Notes: generated by a model not told the origin, from the sequence alone. A stretch of DNA of 64,000 nt from Lysinibacillus piscis (GCF_026012395.1 NZ_BRZA01000001.1:1239555-1303554); one strand, 5' to 3'. Shown: positions 25,729 to 34,646, counted from the stretch's first letter. Made by a program: numbers and translations.

Positions 25729-26436
25729 ATGCCTGCTCTGACAATGGATCAAGTACGTCAACTAAATTCTTATAGCATTTATACAACGGAGCCTAAGCGT
25801 ACACTGTTTACGTTAGCAGATATTCATAAAGATTTTTACCATCCTGATTTTTTAAATTTAATGATGGGTATTACAGATGCCGCTACAGAAACTGCGGCTA
25901 TTTCTCACTTCTCCCGCCGTTATGGTATGTTTTTTGCGATGCAGCTCTACATGCTAGCTGCCTATGATGAAATATGGGATGGCAAGCTCATCGAATTACG
26001 CTTTGATGCAGCAAAGGAATTCAATAGCTTTACAGTTGCCATGTTTGCCAATGCGAATGATTGGCGCTATGTAGAGGAGGATGAACGACAATCAGTGATT
26101 GAAAAAATTTTATACGATGGACACTTAGTAGTGCAACAGCTTCGTAAAGTGACATCCATTTCACCATTAACTATTTGGGAAAATTTCTTCGGTTATTTAT
26201 TATGGCACTATCATGTCTTATTAGCTAATCCCTCACTGGCAGACCAAGCAATGGAGGATATCGAAATATTGGAGAACCCTAAAACATGGGCACATTTTTC
26301 TACTAAATCGTGGTGGGCAGAGTATACAGGTGGTCAAAGCCCTACAAATTTAGTCAATGTCCCTGTACGCAAATCCTGCTGTTTCTCAAAGGATATCCCT
26401 GGCCTGATGGCTTGTGGCTTTTGTCCGATAAAATAA
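25729..26436 (+). CDS. FhuF-like siderophore-iron reductase
   Basis: 235 residues. The C-terminus carries CCFSKDIPGLMACGFC, the C-C-x10-C-x2-C cluster that binds a [2Fe-2S] centre in FhuF-type ferric siderophore reductases. The rest is a helical domain (residues 20-200, with FSRRYGMFFAMQLYMLAAYDEIWDG) as in that family and in IucA/IucC-associated proteins. It would reduce siderophore-bound iron in the cytoplasm to release it. Start at ATG 25729 with AAAGGTG upstream. No Fur box is visible directly upstream, which is unusual for the family; a Fur box is 580 bases away and faces the other way. Confidence 0.78.
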   Translation: MPALTMDQVRQLNSYSIYTTEPKRTLFTLADIHKDFYHPDFLNLMMGITDAATETAAISHFSRRYGMFFAMQLYMLAAYDEIWDGKLIELRFDAAKEFNSFTVAMFANANDWRYVEEDERQSVIEKILYDGHLVVQQLRKVTSISPLTIWENFFGYLLWHYHVLLANPSLADQAMEDIEILENPKTWAHFSTKSWWAEYTGGQSPTNLVNVPVRKSCCFSKDIPGLMACGFCPIK

Positions 26437-26437
26437 C

Positions 26438-26484
26438 AAAAAAATCAACTTTTCTTATATCGTTAGGATAAGTTGATTTTTTTG
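26438..26484 (+). terminator. Terminator after the FhuF-like gene
   Basis: Stem AAAATCAACTT / AAGTTGATTTT with an inner TTAT-ATAA pairing, followed by T-rich sequence. Confidence 0.85.
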
Positions 26485-26522
26485 TTTTTTTTGTTAGTCT
26501 GTAAATAGAGAAACAAAGAAAA

Positions 26523-26606
26523 CTAATTCCCTCTAAAAACATAAATACCGCCGAGTGTGAGATTAATGGATACAGCTAAAGTCATATATTTTTGATACTT
26601 GCCCAT
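26523..26606 (-). CDS. Putative 27-residue membrane peptide
   Basis: ATG at 26606 preceded by AGAGGAGAGGTGCG, a stronger ribosome binding site than most genes here have. The product is MGKYQKYMTLAVSINLTLGG plus IYVFRGN: a basic start, a hydrophobic helix of about 17 residues and a charged end. It starts 31 bases after the lipoprotein gene stop and ends before the FhuF terminator, so it would be co-transcribed with the lipoprotein. Too short to assign a family. Confidence 0.5.
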   Translation of the reverse strand: MGKYQKYMTLAVSINLTLGGIYVFRGN

Positions 26607-26637
26607 TTACGCACCTCTCCTCTCACCAATCTCACCA

Positions 26638-27150
26638 TTATATATCCCCTATGGAAATAATTAAATCTGGTTTTTGTGAGTTTGAATTTTGAATACGTAC
26701 ACGCCAAGTATCTGTCTTTTTATCATAATGAATTTTTGTTAGAATAGGCGAATAATACGATTCTCCCGCTATCGTTTCAATACTATTGATAGCTCTTTGT
26801 ACAACCTCTTTTGTTGTTAAAGTGGTGTTCTTATTTTTTTCTTCAAAAATAATTTTTACTGCATTTGTTCTACATGGATACGATAATAATTCAGCGTCCC
26901 CACCAAAAACATGAACATAATCCCCTATATCTACTTTTTCTTGTGAAGAGAACCAACAAGCATTAAAAAACGCAGCATCCCTTCCCTCTATATACTTCGG
27001 TGTATCATCTACGACCAAAAGCTCTATATCATGTATAGCTGTAACATAACCAGAATTGGTCGCTGTTGAATAATCAAGCTCAGTTGTTTTTTCTACAGTA
27101 GCACAACCACCCATCATCAAAGGAATCATCCATATCCATAATTTCTTCAT
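26638..27150 (-). CDS. Hypothetical lipoprotein
   Basis: 170 residues. Signal peptide MKKLWIWMIPLMMGGC with lipobox MGGC (Cys16), so it is anchored in the outer face of the membrane. The mature part has no recognised domain; it contains a beta-rich stretch (YVTAIHDIELLVVDDTPKYIEGRDAAFFNACWFSSQEKVDIGDYVHVFGG) resembling a small OB-like module, followed by a PepSY-like C-terminal region (KIHYDKKTDTWRVRIQNSN). Followed by a short membrane ORF and preceded by a GNAT gene transcribed the same way, 70 bases away. Confidence 0.7.
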   Translation of the reverse strand: MKKLWIWMIPLMMGGCATVEKTTELDYSTATNSGYVTAIHDIELLVVDDTPKYIEGRDAAFFNACWFSSQEKVDIGDYVHVFGGDAELLSYPCRTNAVKIIFEEKNKNTTLTTKEVVQRAINSIETIAGESYYSPILTKIHYDKKTDTWRVRIQNSNSQKPDLIISIGDI

Positions 27151-27221
27151 TTAACATATATCCCTTCAAGTATCATACACAAATAAAAGACATGTACCCG
27201 AAATACATGCCTTCCCCCTCT

Positions 27222-27902
27222 TTATTTCTCATATACCACAAACCAATCATTGTCAGCTTCATACATAGCTGTCCCTACATAGCCATCCTTTAAAAGCCGC
27301 TGCTGTTGTGCTTTGTCCCCCATCGATACAGCTTGTTGTTCCCTAAAGATTGACTGTCTTTGTCGCAAATCCTTATAAAAAATATAGCGCAATTTATCGC
27401 CATACTTTATTTTTAAGCCTTTCACAACCATGCCCTGCGCAAATTTATCCTTTAAGCTCGGAATATTGTATGGTTTCACTGTGGAGCAAATATAATCGTA
27501 TTTAGCTAAATCAATCTGGCTCATCACTACTTCTGCCAATGTTTTTTGTAAGCCATAGCCACGATATTTTGGTGACACATTTGATATTTCTTGATACAAT
27601 ACACGATTGAACTCACTCTCTACAATGCCACAATCATAGCCTAAATGCTCTTCATCGACAGGTGGAATGAGTAATGCACGAAAGGCAATTAATTCCTCAC
27701 CCACATATGCACCAATCATTATCCCATCACCATCTAAAATAGCCATAAATTCCTCTGTGCTTAATGGTTGCAATATTTCTTTATCTGTTAATGATTCATA
27801 TACTTCTCGCTGAAGCTGTTCAATTGCCACTAAATGTTGACATGTTAACATCTTCACGTTAAATGGCGTATCTCCAAGCATTCCTTCATAGATGATTGCC
27901 AT
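27222..27902 (-). CDS. GNAT-family acyltransferase, possible N-succinyltransferase
   Basis: 226 residues. GNAT fold with acyl-CoA loop SPKYRGYGLQKTLAEVV (R-x-x-G-x-G/L) near residue 115 and acceptor region PYNIPSLKDKFAQGMVVKGLKIKYGDKLRYIFYKD. The ATG at 27902 follows AGGGGGC by seven bases. The stop of the N-succinylamino acid racemase gene is 13 bases upstream, so both are one operon. In other Bacillales this racemase is paired with a succinyltransferase and a desuccinylase that together turn D-amino acids into L-amino acids; this gene fits the succinyltransferase role. That assignment rests on context. Confidence 0.65.
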   Translation of the reverse strand: MAIIYEGMLGDTPFNVKMLTCQHLVAIEQLQREVYESLTDKEILQPLSTEEFMAILDGDGIMIGAYVGEELIAFRALLIPPVDEEHLGYDCGIVESEFNRVLYQEISNVSPKYRGYGLQKTLAEVVMSQIDLAKYDYICSTVKPYNIPSLKDKFAQGMVVKGLKIKYGDKLRYIFYKDLRQRQSIFREQQAVSMGDKAQQQRLLKDGYVGTAMYEADNDWFVVYEK

Positions 27903-27914
27903 ATCCAAGCCCCC

Positions 27915-29027
27915 TTAAGCTGTTACAATTGTTGAAAATTTACATAGCTCCTGTAATACAGCCTCATCGACATCCACACCTAAGCCTGCTTGCTCATTTA
28001 AACAAATATAAGGAATATCATAACGTAAATTCCCTATATCTTTTGAGAATTTTAACGGGCCCGTTAGCTCTACACTTGTCATAATTTTTTTAGAGAACGC
28101 TACATGGAAGCCTGCTGCTGAGCCGACTGATGACTCTACCATTGAGCCAATTTGACATTCAATACCAGCCATTTCAGCCATTACTGCTAGCTTCATCGCT
28201 GGATAAATACCACCACACTTCATTAATTTAATGTTCACTTTATCAGCCGCTCGCTTAGCAATAATTTCACGCATTTCACGTACACCACGTAACCCTTCAT
28301 CAATCATTAATGTCACATCTGACTTCGACTTGACCTCTACCATACCGTCAATATCATCACTCACAACAGGCTGCTCCAACCAATCAATATTTAAGTCCTT
28401 TAATGCACGTAAGCCACGTAATGTTGTTGATGCATTACCCCAGCCTTGGTTTACATCTACACGAATGGCAATATTCTCTCCTACACGTTCACGCACAGCT
28501 TTAATACGAGCTACATCATTCATTACTTCTGTGCCGACCTTCATTTTAAAGGACTCATAGCCCATCTCTACACGTTGAGCCGCTTCCTTCGCCATCGCTT
28601 CTGGTGTCCCAATGCTTAATACATGTGTGATTGGGAATTTTTCATGATAACGTCCACCTAAAAGTTGATAGACAGGCACTTGTAATGCCTTTCCTACAAT
28701 ATCAAAGCATGCAATATCAATCGCCGCCTTTGCAGCTGGTGCATCCTTCACAATTTTATTCATTTTATCATGCAATGTTTCAAATGCCATCGGGTTTTCA
28801 CCAATCATTGCTGGCGCTAATTGATTTTTCAAAAGTGCATATGTGCTATCCCAAGATTCCCCTGTCACATGTTCATCAGGCACAGCTTCTCCATAACCAA
28901 TAATGCCTGTATCTGTTGTCACTTTCAAAATAATTGAAGGCATTGTATCATATGTAGCATAGCTAATAATAAATGGCTCAATCAATGGTAAGTGAATTGC
29001 AAAAATTTCGATTTGTTGAATTTTCAT
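27915..29027 (-). CDS. N-succinylamino acid racemase-like enolase superfamily enzyme
   Basis: 370 residues, muconate lactonising enzyme subgroup. Catalytic lysine pair in SFKMKVG near 163-165, metal ligands in IRVDVNQGW near 190, WLEQP near 217 and MIDEG near 243, second catalytic lysine in NIKLMKCGG near 268. The region GSMVESSVGSAAGFHVAFSKK and ELTGPLKF matches what I recall of the Bacillus cereus N-succinyl-Arg/Lys racemase rather than the YkfB dipeptide epimerases, which carry a DxD near the end. Divergent from a regulator gene and followed by a GNAT gene. Alternatives are dipeptide epimerase or o-succinylbenzoate synthase; no menaquinone genes are adjacent. Confidence 0.75.
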   Translation of the reverse strand: MKIQQIEIFAIHLPLIEPFIISYATYDTMPSIILKVTTDTGIIGYGEAVPDEHVTGESWDSTYALLKNQLAPAMIGENPMAFETLHDKMNKIVKDAPAAKAAIDIACFDIVGKALQVPVYQLLGGRYHEKFPITHVLSIGTPEAMAKEAAQRVEMGYESFKMKVGTEVMNDVARIKAVRERVGENIAIRVDVNQGWGNASTTLRGLRALKDLNIDWLEQPVVSDDIDGMVEVKSKSDVTLMIDEGLRGVREMREIIAKRAADKVNIKLMKCGGIYPAMKLAVMAEMAGIECQIGSMVESSVGSAAGFHVAFSKKIMTSVELTGPLKFSKDIGNLRYDIPYICLNEQAGLGVDVDEAVLQELCKFSTIVTA

Positions 29028-29099
29028 TTGTTACTATCTCCCTTTATTAATGTCGTTAATTAGTCGTTAATATGATAAAAAAAAGAAAGGAATTTATTT

Positions 29100-30338
29100 A
29101 TGCCTACTAAAATAGCAGTTATTTGTTCAAAAGCATTTGTAAAACGTATTATTAGTATCGCACAAAACATAGAAAATATTCAATTAGAATTTTACCTTTA
29201 CAATCAGCCTCAAGAATCACCTATGTTACTTAAACAAATTAAGCCGTGTGATGCCATTCTGATTGGTGGCACATTGCCCTATTTATATGCTAAATCAGAG
29301 TTACCCAACATACCGATTCCTTGGAATTATGTGAAGCAAAGTGAAGCATCCATTTCAACCACCCTGCTATCCGTTATCGCTAATCAAGGAATTCCTTTAC
29401 ATAGAATGTCTATTGATGTCATGAATCCATTGCTTGTTGAAAACGTACTGAAAGAAACGGAATATCATGGACCAAAGCCTTATGTGCAGCCTATTTCCAT
29501 TACAGAGCCTGTACAAAATATTTTAAATACCCATATTGAGCTATGGGAGGCTCAAAAAATAGATATAATCGTTACGAGTGTCCATTCTATTTTTGATGAA
29601 TTACAACAGTTACACATACCATCCATTCGTATGCTTGATGCGACCAATTCCATCATTCAATGTTTAGAAGAAACACAAGCAAAATCCCTTTTACGCAAAT
29701 CAGAATCCGTCAAGGCAGCAATAGGGCTACTTGAAATACTTACAATTACGGACATAGCCATGGTTACACAAATAGCAACAGCAACACATGCAACTTATAA
29801 GCAAATTTCAGCCAACACCTTTGAATTATATACAACAGCAGGCCATTTACAAAAAGCGTTAGAAAAAGACCCACTACAACATTTATTACAACAAATTGAT
29901 CAACCATTTAAGCTGGCATTTGGTTACGGTCATTCTATTTTTGAAGCAACTCAAAACGCCAAAAATGCTTTAACCTTTGCCAAGCCCTTTGAAATCTATG
30001 TACTGGATGAATATAAAAATTTATTAGGGCCTTTTCCAAACACGGAAGTCAAATTAACATTAAAAACAAGTGATCCTTATATTTTACAAATGGCAAAAAA
30101 AACAAGCTTAAGTCCCTTAAATATCTCAAAAATTATTCAGTTTAGCCACGAACGGCAATCTGCACAATTTACAGCCTATAACCTTGCTGAATATTTGCAA
30201 GTCACACGTCGTACAACAGAGCGCATTATTAAGAAATTAGTTGATCAAAATTATGTAAAAATTGTGGGTGAGGAAATGCCTCAGCAGCAAGGTCGTCCAC
30301 GTACAATATACGAATTAAACTTTGCTACCTACGGATGA
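29100..30338 (+). CDS. Transcriptional regulator with C-terminal winged helix, unknown ligand
   Basis: 412 residues. The first 190 residues resemble a periplasmic-binding-like or PrpR-type sensor fold (IAVICSKAFVKRIISIAQ, PCDAILIGGTLPYLY). Residues about 200-310 look like a degenerate GGDEF-type module (FKLAFGYGHSIFEATQNAKNALTFA), without the GGDEF signature. The end (SAQFTAYNLAEYLQVTRRTTERIIKKLVDQNYVKIVGEE) is a winged helix-turn-helix followed by RGRP-like QGRPRTIYEL. It is divergent from the racemase, whose expression it probably controls, and flanked by the NhaC gene. The exact family is not recognised. Confidence 0.75.
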   Translation: MPTKIAVICSKAFVKRIISIAQNIENIQLEFYLYNQPQESPMLLKQIKPCDAILIGGTLPYLYAKSELPNIPIPWNYVKQSEASISTTLLSVIANQGIPLHRMSIDVMNPLLVENVLKETEYHGPKPYVQPISITEPVQNILNTHIELWEAQKIDIIVTSVHSIFDELQQLHIPSIRMLDATNSIIQCLEETQAKSLLRKSESVKAAIGLLEILTITDIAMVTQIATATHATYKQISANTFELYTTAGHLQKALEKDPLQHLLQQIDQPFKLAFGYGHSIFEATQNAKNALTFAKPFEIYVLDEYKNLLGPFPNTEVKLTLKTSDPYILQMAKKTSLSPLNISKIIQFSHERQSAQFTAYNLAEYLQVTRRTTERIIKKLVDQNYVKIVGEEMPQQQGRPRTIYELNFATYG

Positions 30339-30385
30339 ATAGGTAAACCTCACAAATGTAAGTTTCTTCTGTGAGGTTTATTTAC

Positions 30386-31819
30386 TTATACGCCCGCTAG
30401 CTCTTTATCCTGCTCTTGGCTGCGCTTTTCTGCTGTAGCCATTTCTTCAGGTGTTAATTTCACAATTGCAAAACCAATATAGCCGTAAATAATGGAAATA
30501 ATCGGTACAGTAAAGTTTAAAATAGCATATGGTGCATACTCCATTGCCCCGACACCTAAAGTAGCTAAAATAAATACGCCACATGTATTCCACGGAAAGA
30601 ATACAGATGTTAATGTACCACCATCTTCTAATGCCCGAGAAAGATTTTTTGAGTGCAACCCACGTTTTTGATAGACATTCGCAAACATACGTGAAGGTAC
30701 AACAATCGAAATGTATTGCTCAGAACACGTAGCATTCGTTGTAATACATGCTGCAATTGTCGCAGCAATTAAGCTACCTGTTGATTTAGCAAACTTCACA
30801 ATCACATCCATCAATGCCTTCAACATACCTGAGTACTCTAAAATACCACCGAATGTCATCGCAACAATTGTCATTGAAACCGTGTTCATCATTGAATCCA
30901 AACCACCACGATTAAATAGCTCATCCACCATTGCGTTGCCAGTGGAAATTTCAAATCCCGCTTGCAGTGCTTGGACAGCCGCTGCTAGTGTTCCACCTTG
31001 TACAAAAATTTGCAATAAGAAACCTGAAACAATACCTATCAGTAACGCTGGAATCGCTGGTATCTTTTTGGCTACTAATACGATAACCCCAACAGGTACA
31101 AGTAATAGCCATGGTGAAATAACAAAACTTTCCTCCATCACTGAAAGCGTTGTCAAAATACTTTCTGATTTCATCGAAACATCAGCAAAACCTCTACCCA
31201 TAATTGCAAAAACAACAAAAGAAATAATTAAAGCAGGTAGTGTTGTATAAAGCATATGTTTAATATGGTCAAATAAATCTGTCCCCGTTAAACCCGCTGC
31301 TAAATTTGTTGTATCTGAAAGCGGTGACATTTTATCGCCGAAGTAAGAACCCGAAATAACTGCACCAGCAATCATCGCTGCTGGGATTCCCATACTTAAA
31401 CCAATCCCCATACCCGCAACACCAATTGTTGCCATTGTTGACCACGAACTTCCGATTGCTAACGAAACGATTGAACATAGCAACATAATTGTAACTAAGA
31501 ACCACGCTGGTGAAATAAGCTTTAAGCCATAATAAATCATGGTAGCCACTACGCCACCACCAATCCACGCACCAATTACTAAACCGACTAAAATAATAAT
31601 AACAATAGCAGGTAGTGCAAGACGTATCCCCTTATACATCATCTCTTCAATTTCCTGCCATTTAAAGCCATGCATTTTAGCAACAATTGCCGCTACAGTT
31701 GTTCCCACAATCAAAGGCACATGCGGACTTTGCTTTAGTTGCACTACTGTGATTATCATTGTGACAATCATAATTAAAAAAGTTAAAAAAGCCCATTTAG
31801 CACTAATCTCTTTTTTCAT
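30386..31819 (-). CDS. NhaC-family Na+/H+ antiporter or amino-acid/Na+ exchanger
   Basis: 477 residues with about 11-12 helices. NhaC features: VIIILVGLVIGAWIGGGVV near 75-93, GSSWSTMATIGVAGMGIG, SGSYFGDKMSPLSDTTNLAAG near 155-175 (conserved Asp and Ser cluster), TCSEQYISIVVPSRMF and FFPWNTCGVF near 430. The family covers Na+/H+ antiporters and exchangers for malate/lactate, tyrosine or other solutes; its position beside the racemase regulator hints at an amino-acid-related solute. No T-box precedes it. RBS GGGGATG before the ATG. Confidence 0.85.
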   Translation of the reverse strand: MKKEISAKWAFLTFLIMIVTMIITVVQLKQSPHVPLIVGTTVAAIVAKMHGFKWQEIEEMMYKGIRLALPAIVIIILVGLVIGAWIGGGVVATMIYYGLKLISPAWFLVTIMLLCSIVSLAIGSSWSTMATIGVAGMGIGLSMGIPAAMIAGAVISGSYFGDKMSPLSDTTNLAAGLTGTDLFDHIKHMLYTTLPALIISFVVFAIMGRGFADVSMKSESILTTLSVMEESFVISPWLLLVPVGVIVLVAKKIPAIPALLIGIVSGFLLQIFVQGGTLAAAVQALQAGFEISTGNAMVDELFNRGGLDSMMNTVSMTIVAMTFGGILEYSGMLKALMDVIVKFAKSTGSLIAATIAACITTNATCSEQYISIVVPSRMFANVYQKRGLHSKNLSRALEDGGTLTSVFFPWNTCGVFILATLGVGAMEYAPYAILNFTVPIISIIYGYIGFAIVKLTPEEMATAEKRSQEQDKELAGV

Positions 31820-31989
31820 GACATCATCCCCTTTTTTGCACTTAAATTACTTCATTATCGTTCAAGACGCAAATATTTTTTTACGTTTTTTAGCTTAATA
31901 TTCAAAAAATTAAAAGTCAACGCAAAGAAATTATGCCCCTCGAAGAAATTTAACTATTCAAGTGAAAAAAAGCGTTTCTAATGCACATA

Positions 31990-32030
31990 AAAAAGGACTG
32001 AATGAAATTTAATATCTTCATACAGTCCTT
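31990..32030 (-). terminator. Terminator after the 47-residue peptide gene
   Basis: Stem AAGGACTGTATGAAGA / AATGAA..CAGTCCTT on the minus strand followed by six T, 11 bases past the stop codon. Confidence 0.8.
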
Positions 32031-32040
32031 CAAATAATCA

Positions 32041-32184
32041 TTATAAACTTGTAAAAAAACCTGCTGGATATTGTTCATTTGTCATCATTAGGTTGGACTC
32101 TTCTTGCTCATCACTTTCTAATGATAACTCTACTTCCTGATCCATTAAATATGTTTCAAACGTCGAATTTAATACTTTTTGCAT
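32041..32184 (-). CDS. 47-residue acidic peptide, possibly a secreted or modified peptide precursor
   Basis: ATG at 32184 preceded by AAGGAG, with a plausible promoter (TTGATT, 18 bases, TACAAT, about 32255-32226) and its own terminator, so this is a complete monocistronic gene. The product begins MQKVLNSTFETYLMDQEVEL, continues with an acidic Ser/Glu stretch and ends NEQYPAGFFTSL. The strongly acidic leader-like N-terminus and small hydrophobic, Gly/aromatic C-terminus resemble a peptide precursor in outline, but no modification enzyme or exporter is adjacent. Function unknown. Confidence 0.6.
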   Translation of the reverse strand: MQKVLNSTFETYLMDQEVELSLESDEQEESNLMMTNEQYPAGFFTSL

Positions 32185-32322
32185 AATAATCGCTCCTTAT
32201 TTATTAGAATTTTCTGATAAACTTATTGTACAACATCATTTTAATGAAAATCAATAAATAATTGCGCATTATGCATGAAAAGTATAAAAATCATCTATTT
32301 TCAAGATAATTATAGTGAAATT

Positions 32323-32868
32323 CTATTGGATTACACCGCAAGCAATGCGTGCACCTGAATTACCTGATGGGTCCGTTTTATAATCATCTGCAGAAGCATG
32401 AATTACTAATGCCGTTCCTTCACCAGCTACTAGTGAATTCGCTGCATTTTTATCCAACGTCAGTCCCTCAGCTAAAAAATTCATATCTACTTGTCCATCT
32501 TGCCCTACTTCTAAATTCGGTAAATCACCTAAATGATAGCCTTTCGGATTCAGTTTACCATGCTCCTTATCTGTTGGATTAAAATGCGGTCCTGCTGATT
32601 CAAATGTTGGTGGTTCACATTTACCAACGGCATGTATATGAATCCCATGTGTACCCGTAGGCAAACCAGATAGGGCTAACGTCATTTTCACACCATTGCC
32701 TTCTTCTTCAAAGTAGGCATTTCCGTAGCTTTCATTATTCATTCCCATGACTTTTGCGGTTGCGGTTGCTGGTTGCGCATTGACTTCTACCTTTTGTTCA
32801 CGTTTATCAAAAAATCCGCAGCCTCCTACCATCAATACAGATAACATTATGACACTCATTTTTTTCAT
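32323..32868 (-). CDS. Cu/Zn superoxide dismutase-like lipoprotein
   Basis: About 181 residues. Lipoprotein signal with lipobox VGGC, then a SodC domain. All metal ligands are visible: HIHAVG (two His), GPHFNP, KEHGK, YHLGDLP (His and Asp) and LVIHASADD; the active-site arginine is in GARIACG and the structural cysteines are in GKC and ACG. B. subtilis YojM lacks part of the copper site, so the complete set here suggests an active enzyme on the outer membrane face that removes superoxide. Start at the ATG at 32868, six bases after GGAGGT. Monocistronic. Confidence 0.9.
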   Translation of the reverse strand: MKKMSVIMLSVLMVGGCGFFDKREQKVEVNAQPATATAKVMGMNNESYGNAYFEEEGNGVKMTLALSGLPTGTHGIHIHAVGKCEPPTFESAGPHFNPTDKEHGKLNPKGYHLGDLPNLEVGQDGQVDMNFLAEGLTLDKNAANSLVAGEGTALVIHASADDYKTDPSGNSGARIACGVIQ

Positions 32869-32959
32869 TTTCATACCTCCTTCCTTTGGAGCGTGCCCAA
32901 ACGATATAAATTTTATACAAAAAGCTCGCTACACATACTTAGTAACGAGCCTCCCTGTA

Positions 32960-33691
32960 TTATTCTAATATTTTTACTGTTACAGTTTTCACACCCCATT
33001 GTCGGGCTTGTCCTTCCGTAGGGATAAAAACATCAATTTTATTCCCTTTAATAGCACCTCCTGTATCAGCAGCAACTGCTTCACCATACCCTTCCACCCA
33101 CACTTTAGTACCTAGTGGAATGACACGTGGATCAACCGCAATTACTTTTAACTTAGGATTAGCACGTATATTCGTACCATTCGCTGTAATACCTGAGCAT
33201 CCTGCACAATAGGCTGTATACGCCGTTGCTCGCATCGTATATGATTTTCCTGTACTAGTAGGACTCTTGGCTACTGATACTGGTTGTTTTCTAGATTGAA
33301 TCGTAGGCTTCTCTTTAGCCGCAGATGCATCGACAGCTAAAACATCTCCTATAACAATTAAATTTGATTTAAGGTTATTCCATTTTTTTAACTCCGCTAC
33401 TGTGATGTGATAATAGCGTGCAATACTAAATAATGTATCTCCTTTTGCAATACGATGTTGCTGGTTTGGTTTCTCTTTATTTTTTAGCTGTAATGTTTGT
33501 TCAGGATAAATCCAAATAGAGTCTATATCATTCAAGCTTTGCAACTCATCCACCGTTAAATTATATACTTTTGATATTCCCCATAAGGTATCACCATTCT
33601 TCACCGTATACAGCGCCGCAGAAGAAGGGCTCACAACTACACTAACACTTAAAAGCACCATTATGATTATCGCAATTATCCGTTTTCTCAT
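32960..33691 (-). CDS. Secreted LysM-3D domain cell-wall protein (YocH-like)
   Basis: 243 residues. Signal peptide (RKRIIAIIIMVLLSVSVVVSPSSA), two LysM repeats (YTVKNGDTLWGISKVYNLTVDELQ; HRIAKGDTLFSIARYYHITVAELK) that bind peptidoglycan, a linker, and a C-terminal 3D domain (TAYTAYCAGCSG, VIAVDPRVIPLGTKVWVEGYG, AADTGGAIKGNKIDVFI) whose three aspartates form the active site of an MltA-like lytic enzyme. YocH-type proteins are stationary-phase muropeptidases. Start at ATG 33691; GGAGG is about 11 bases upstream, a long but usable spacing. Confidence 0.9.
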   Translation of the reverse strand: MRKRIIAIIIMVLLSVSVVVSPSSAALYTVKNGDTLWGISKVYNLTVDELQSLNDIDSIWIYPEQTLQLKNKEKPNQQHRIAKGDTLFSIARYYHITVAELKKWNNLKSNLIVIGDVLAVDASAAKEKPTIQSRKQPVSVAKSPTSTGKSYTMRATAYTAYCAGCSGITANGTNIRANPKLKVIAVDPRVIPLGTKVWVEGYGEAVAADTGGAIKGNKIDVFIPTEGQARQWGVKTVTVKILE

Positions 33692-33861
33692 TACCTGTAA
33701 TACCTCCGTATTGTATAGTTTTTTAGACAATGACCACTTTAATGACATACATGGCCAAAACCAAGGTACTATGCTTGGTATTACAAGTTATTGCTTGAAA
33801 ATTAGAAAATTATACAATATCCATCATATTTTTAGTGATTCAGGTAATATTATCTACATAC

Positions 33862-33897
33862 AAAAAAATCACACCTCTTCAATTGGTGTGATTTTTA
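33862..33897 (-). terminator. Terminator after the 33895-34338 gene
   Basis: Stem AAAAATCACACCAATT / GAGGTGTGATTTTT with a T run on the minus strand; it overlaps the stop codon. Confidence 0.85.
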
Positions 33898-34338
33898 CGA
33901 CCATAGTATAGGCTTAGCTACCATCAGCCACAGCATAATTAATAATAAAATAATATATGTCCACGTTTTTTGCTGAAGCAAGGAAACAAATGTTGGCTGA
34001 TGATATTCAGCTGTGCCAAATGTTTTTAATGTTGGCTTAAAGGCTCTCGCCAAGAAAACAATCGAAGCGAGCATAACAAGGACTGTTAAAACAACCCATG
34101 ATGTATACCAAGCATAGCCTGCATACCACATCAATAGAATGCCTGATGTAACAAGAATATGTCCAGCGTGCTTCACAAGTGTAATGGCTCCTTGAAATAC
34201 GGTAATATATGGTGACATTTCTTGCTGTGATGCTGTACGCATTCTTTTTACGATGACTAACATAACAAATAGCGGCCCAATCGATACAATCGCACTAATA
34301 ATATGTATATAAAGAAGAAGTGTGTAAATAGATAGCAT
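33895..34338 (-). CDS. Four-helix membrane protein (DUF2269-like)
   Basis: 147 residues with four hydrophobic helices (LYIHIISAIVSIGPLFVMLVIV; LVKHAGHILVTSGILLMWYAG; WVVLTVLVMLASIVFLARA; YIILLLIMLWLMVAKP). The conserved histidines in helix 1 and 2 and the overall pattern resemble DUF2269/CopD-like membrane proteins. ATG at 34338 follows AAAGGGGCG. The longer frame to 34506 lacks a start signal. Function unknown. Confidence 0.65.
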   Translation of the reverse strand: MLSIYTLLLYIHIISAIVSIGPLFVMLVIVKRMRTASQQEMSPYITVFQGAITLVKHAGHILVTSGILLMWYAGYAWYTSWVVLTVLVMLASIVFLARAFKPTLKTFGTAEYHQPTFVSLLQQKTWTYIILLLIMLWLMVAKPILWS

Positions 34339-34504
34339 ATAATATGCGCCCCTTTGCCTAGTTCTTTTTTTATTATACCATTCCCATCTCACCGATTTAG
34401 ACGGCAAATGTGAAGCCTTTGTAAACAGATACTGAATCATTATTAAATTGTTTAAAAGTTGTTTCATATGGGGATTTTTTATTGTACGATGCTTGTATAA
34501 TACC

Positions 34505-34575
34505 AATTACGCTCTAGCGTAATTGCGTCTGGATTTTATCTTGATTCAGTGGGCATTCACTAAATCAAGATAAAA
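34505..34575. repeat. Mosaic intergenic repeat, short copy
   Basis: Contains the palindrome AATTACGCTCTAGCGTAATT, GCGTCTGGATTTT and the inverted pair TTTATCTTGATTCAGTG / CACTAAATCAAGATAAA, the two ends of the element at 24715-24967, without its 135-base centre. Confidence 0.75.
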
Positions 34576-34646
34576 AATAGGCATTCATCTCCTTCCCAAA
34601 GAGGAGAATGTCTTCTACGGAACCAATATAAAAAGGAGTGATTTTT

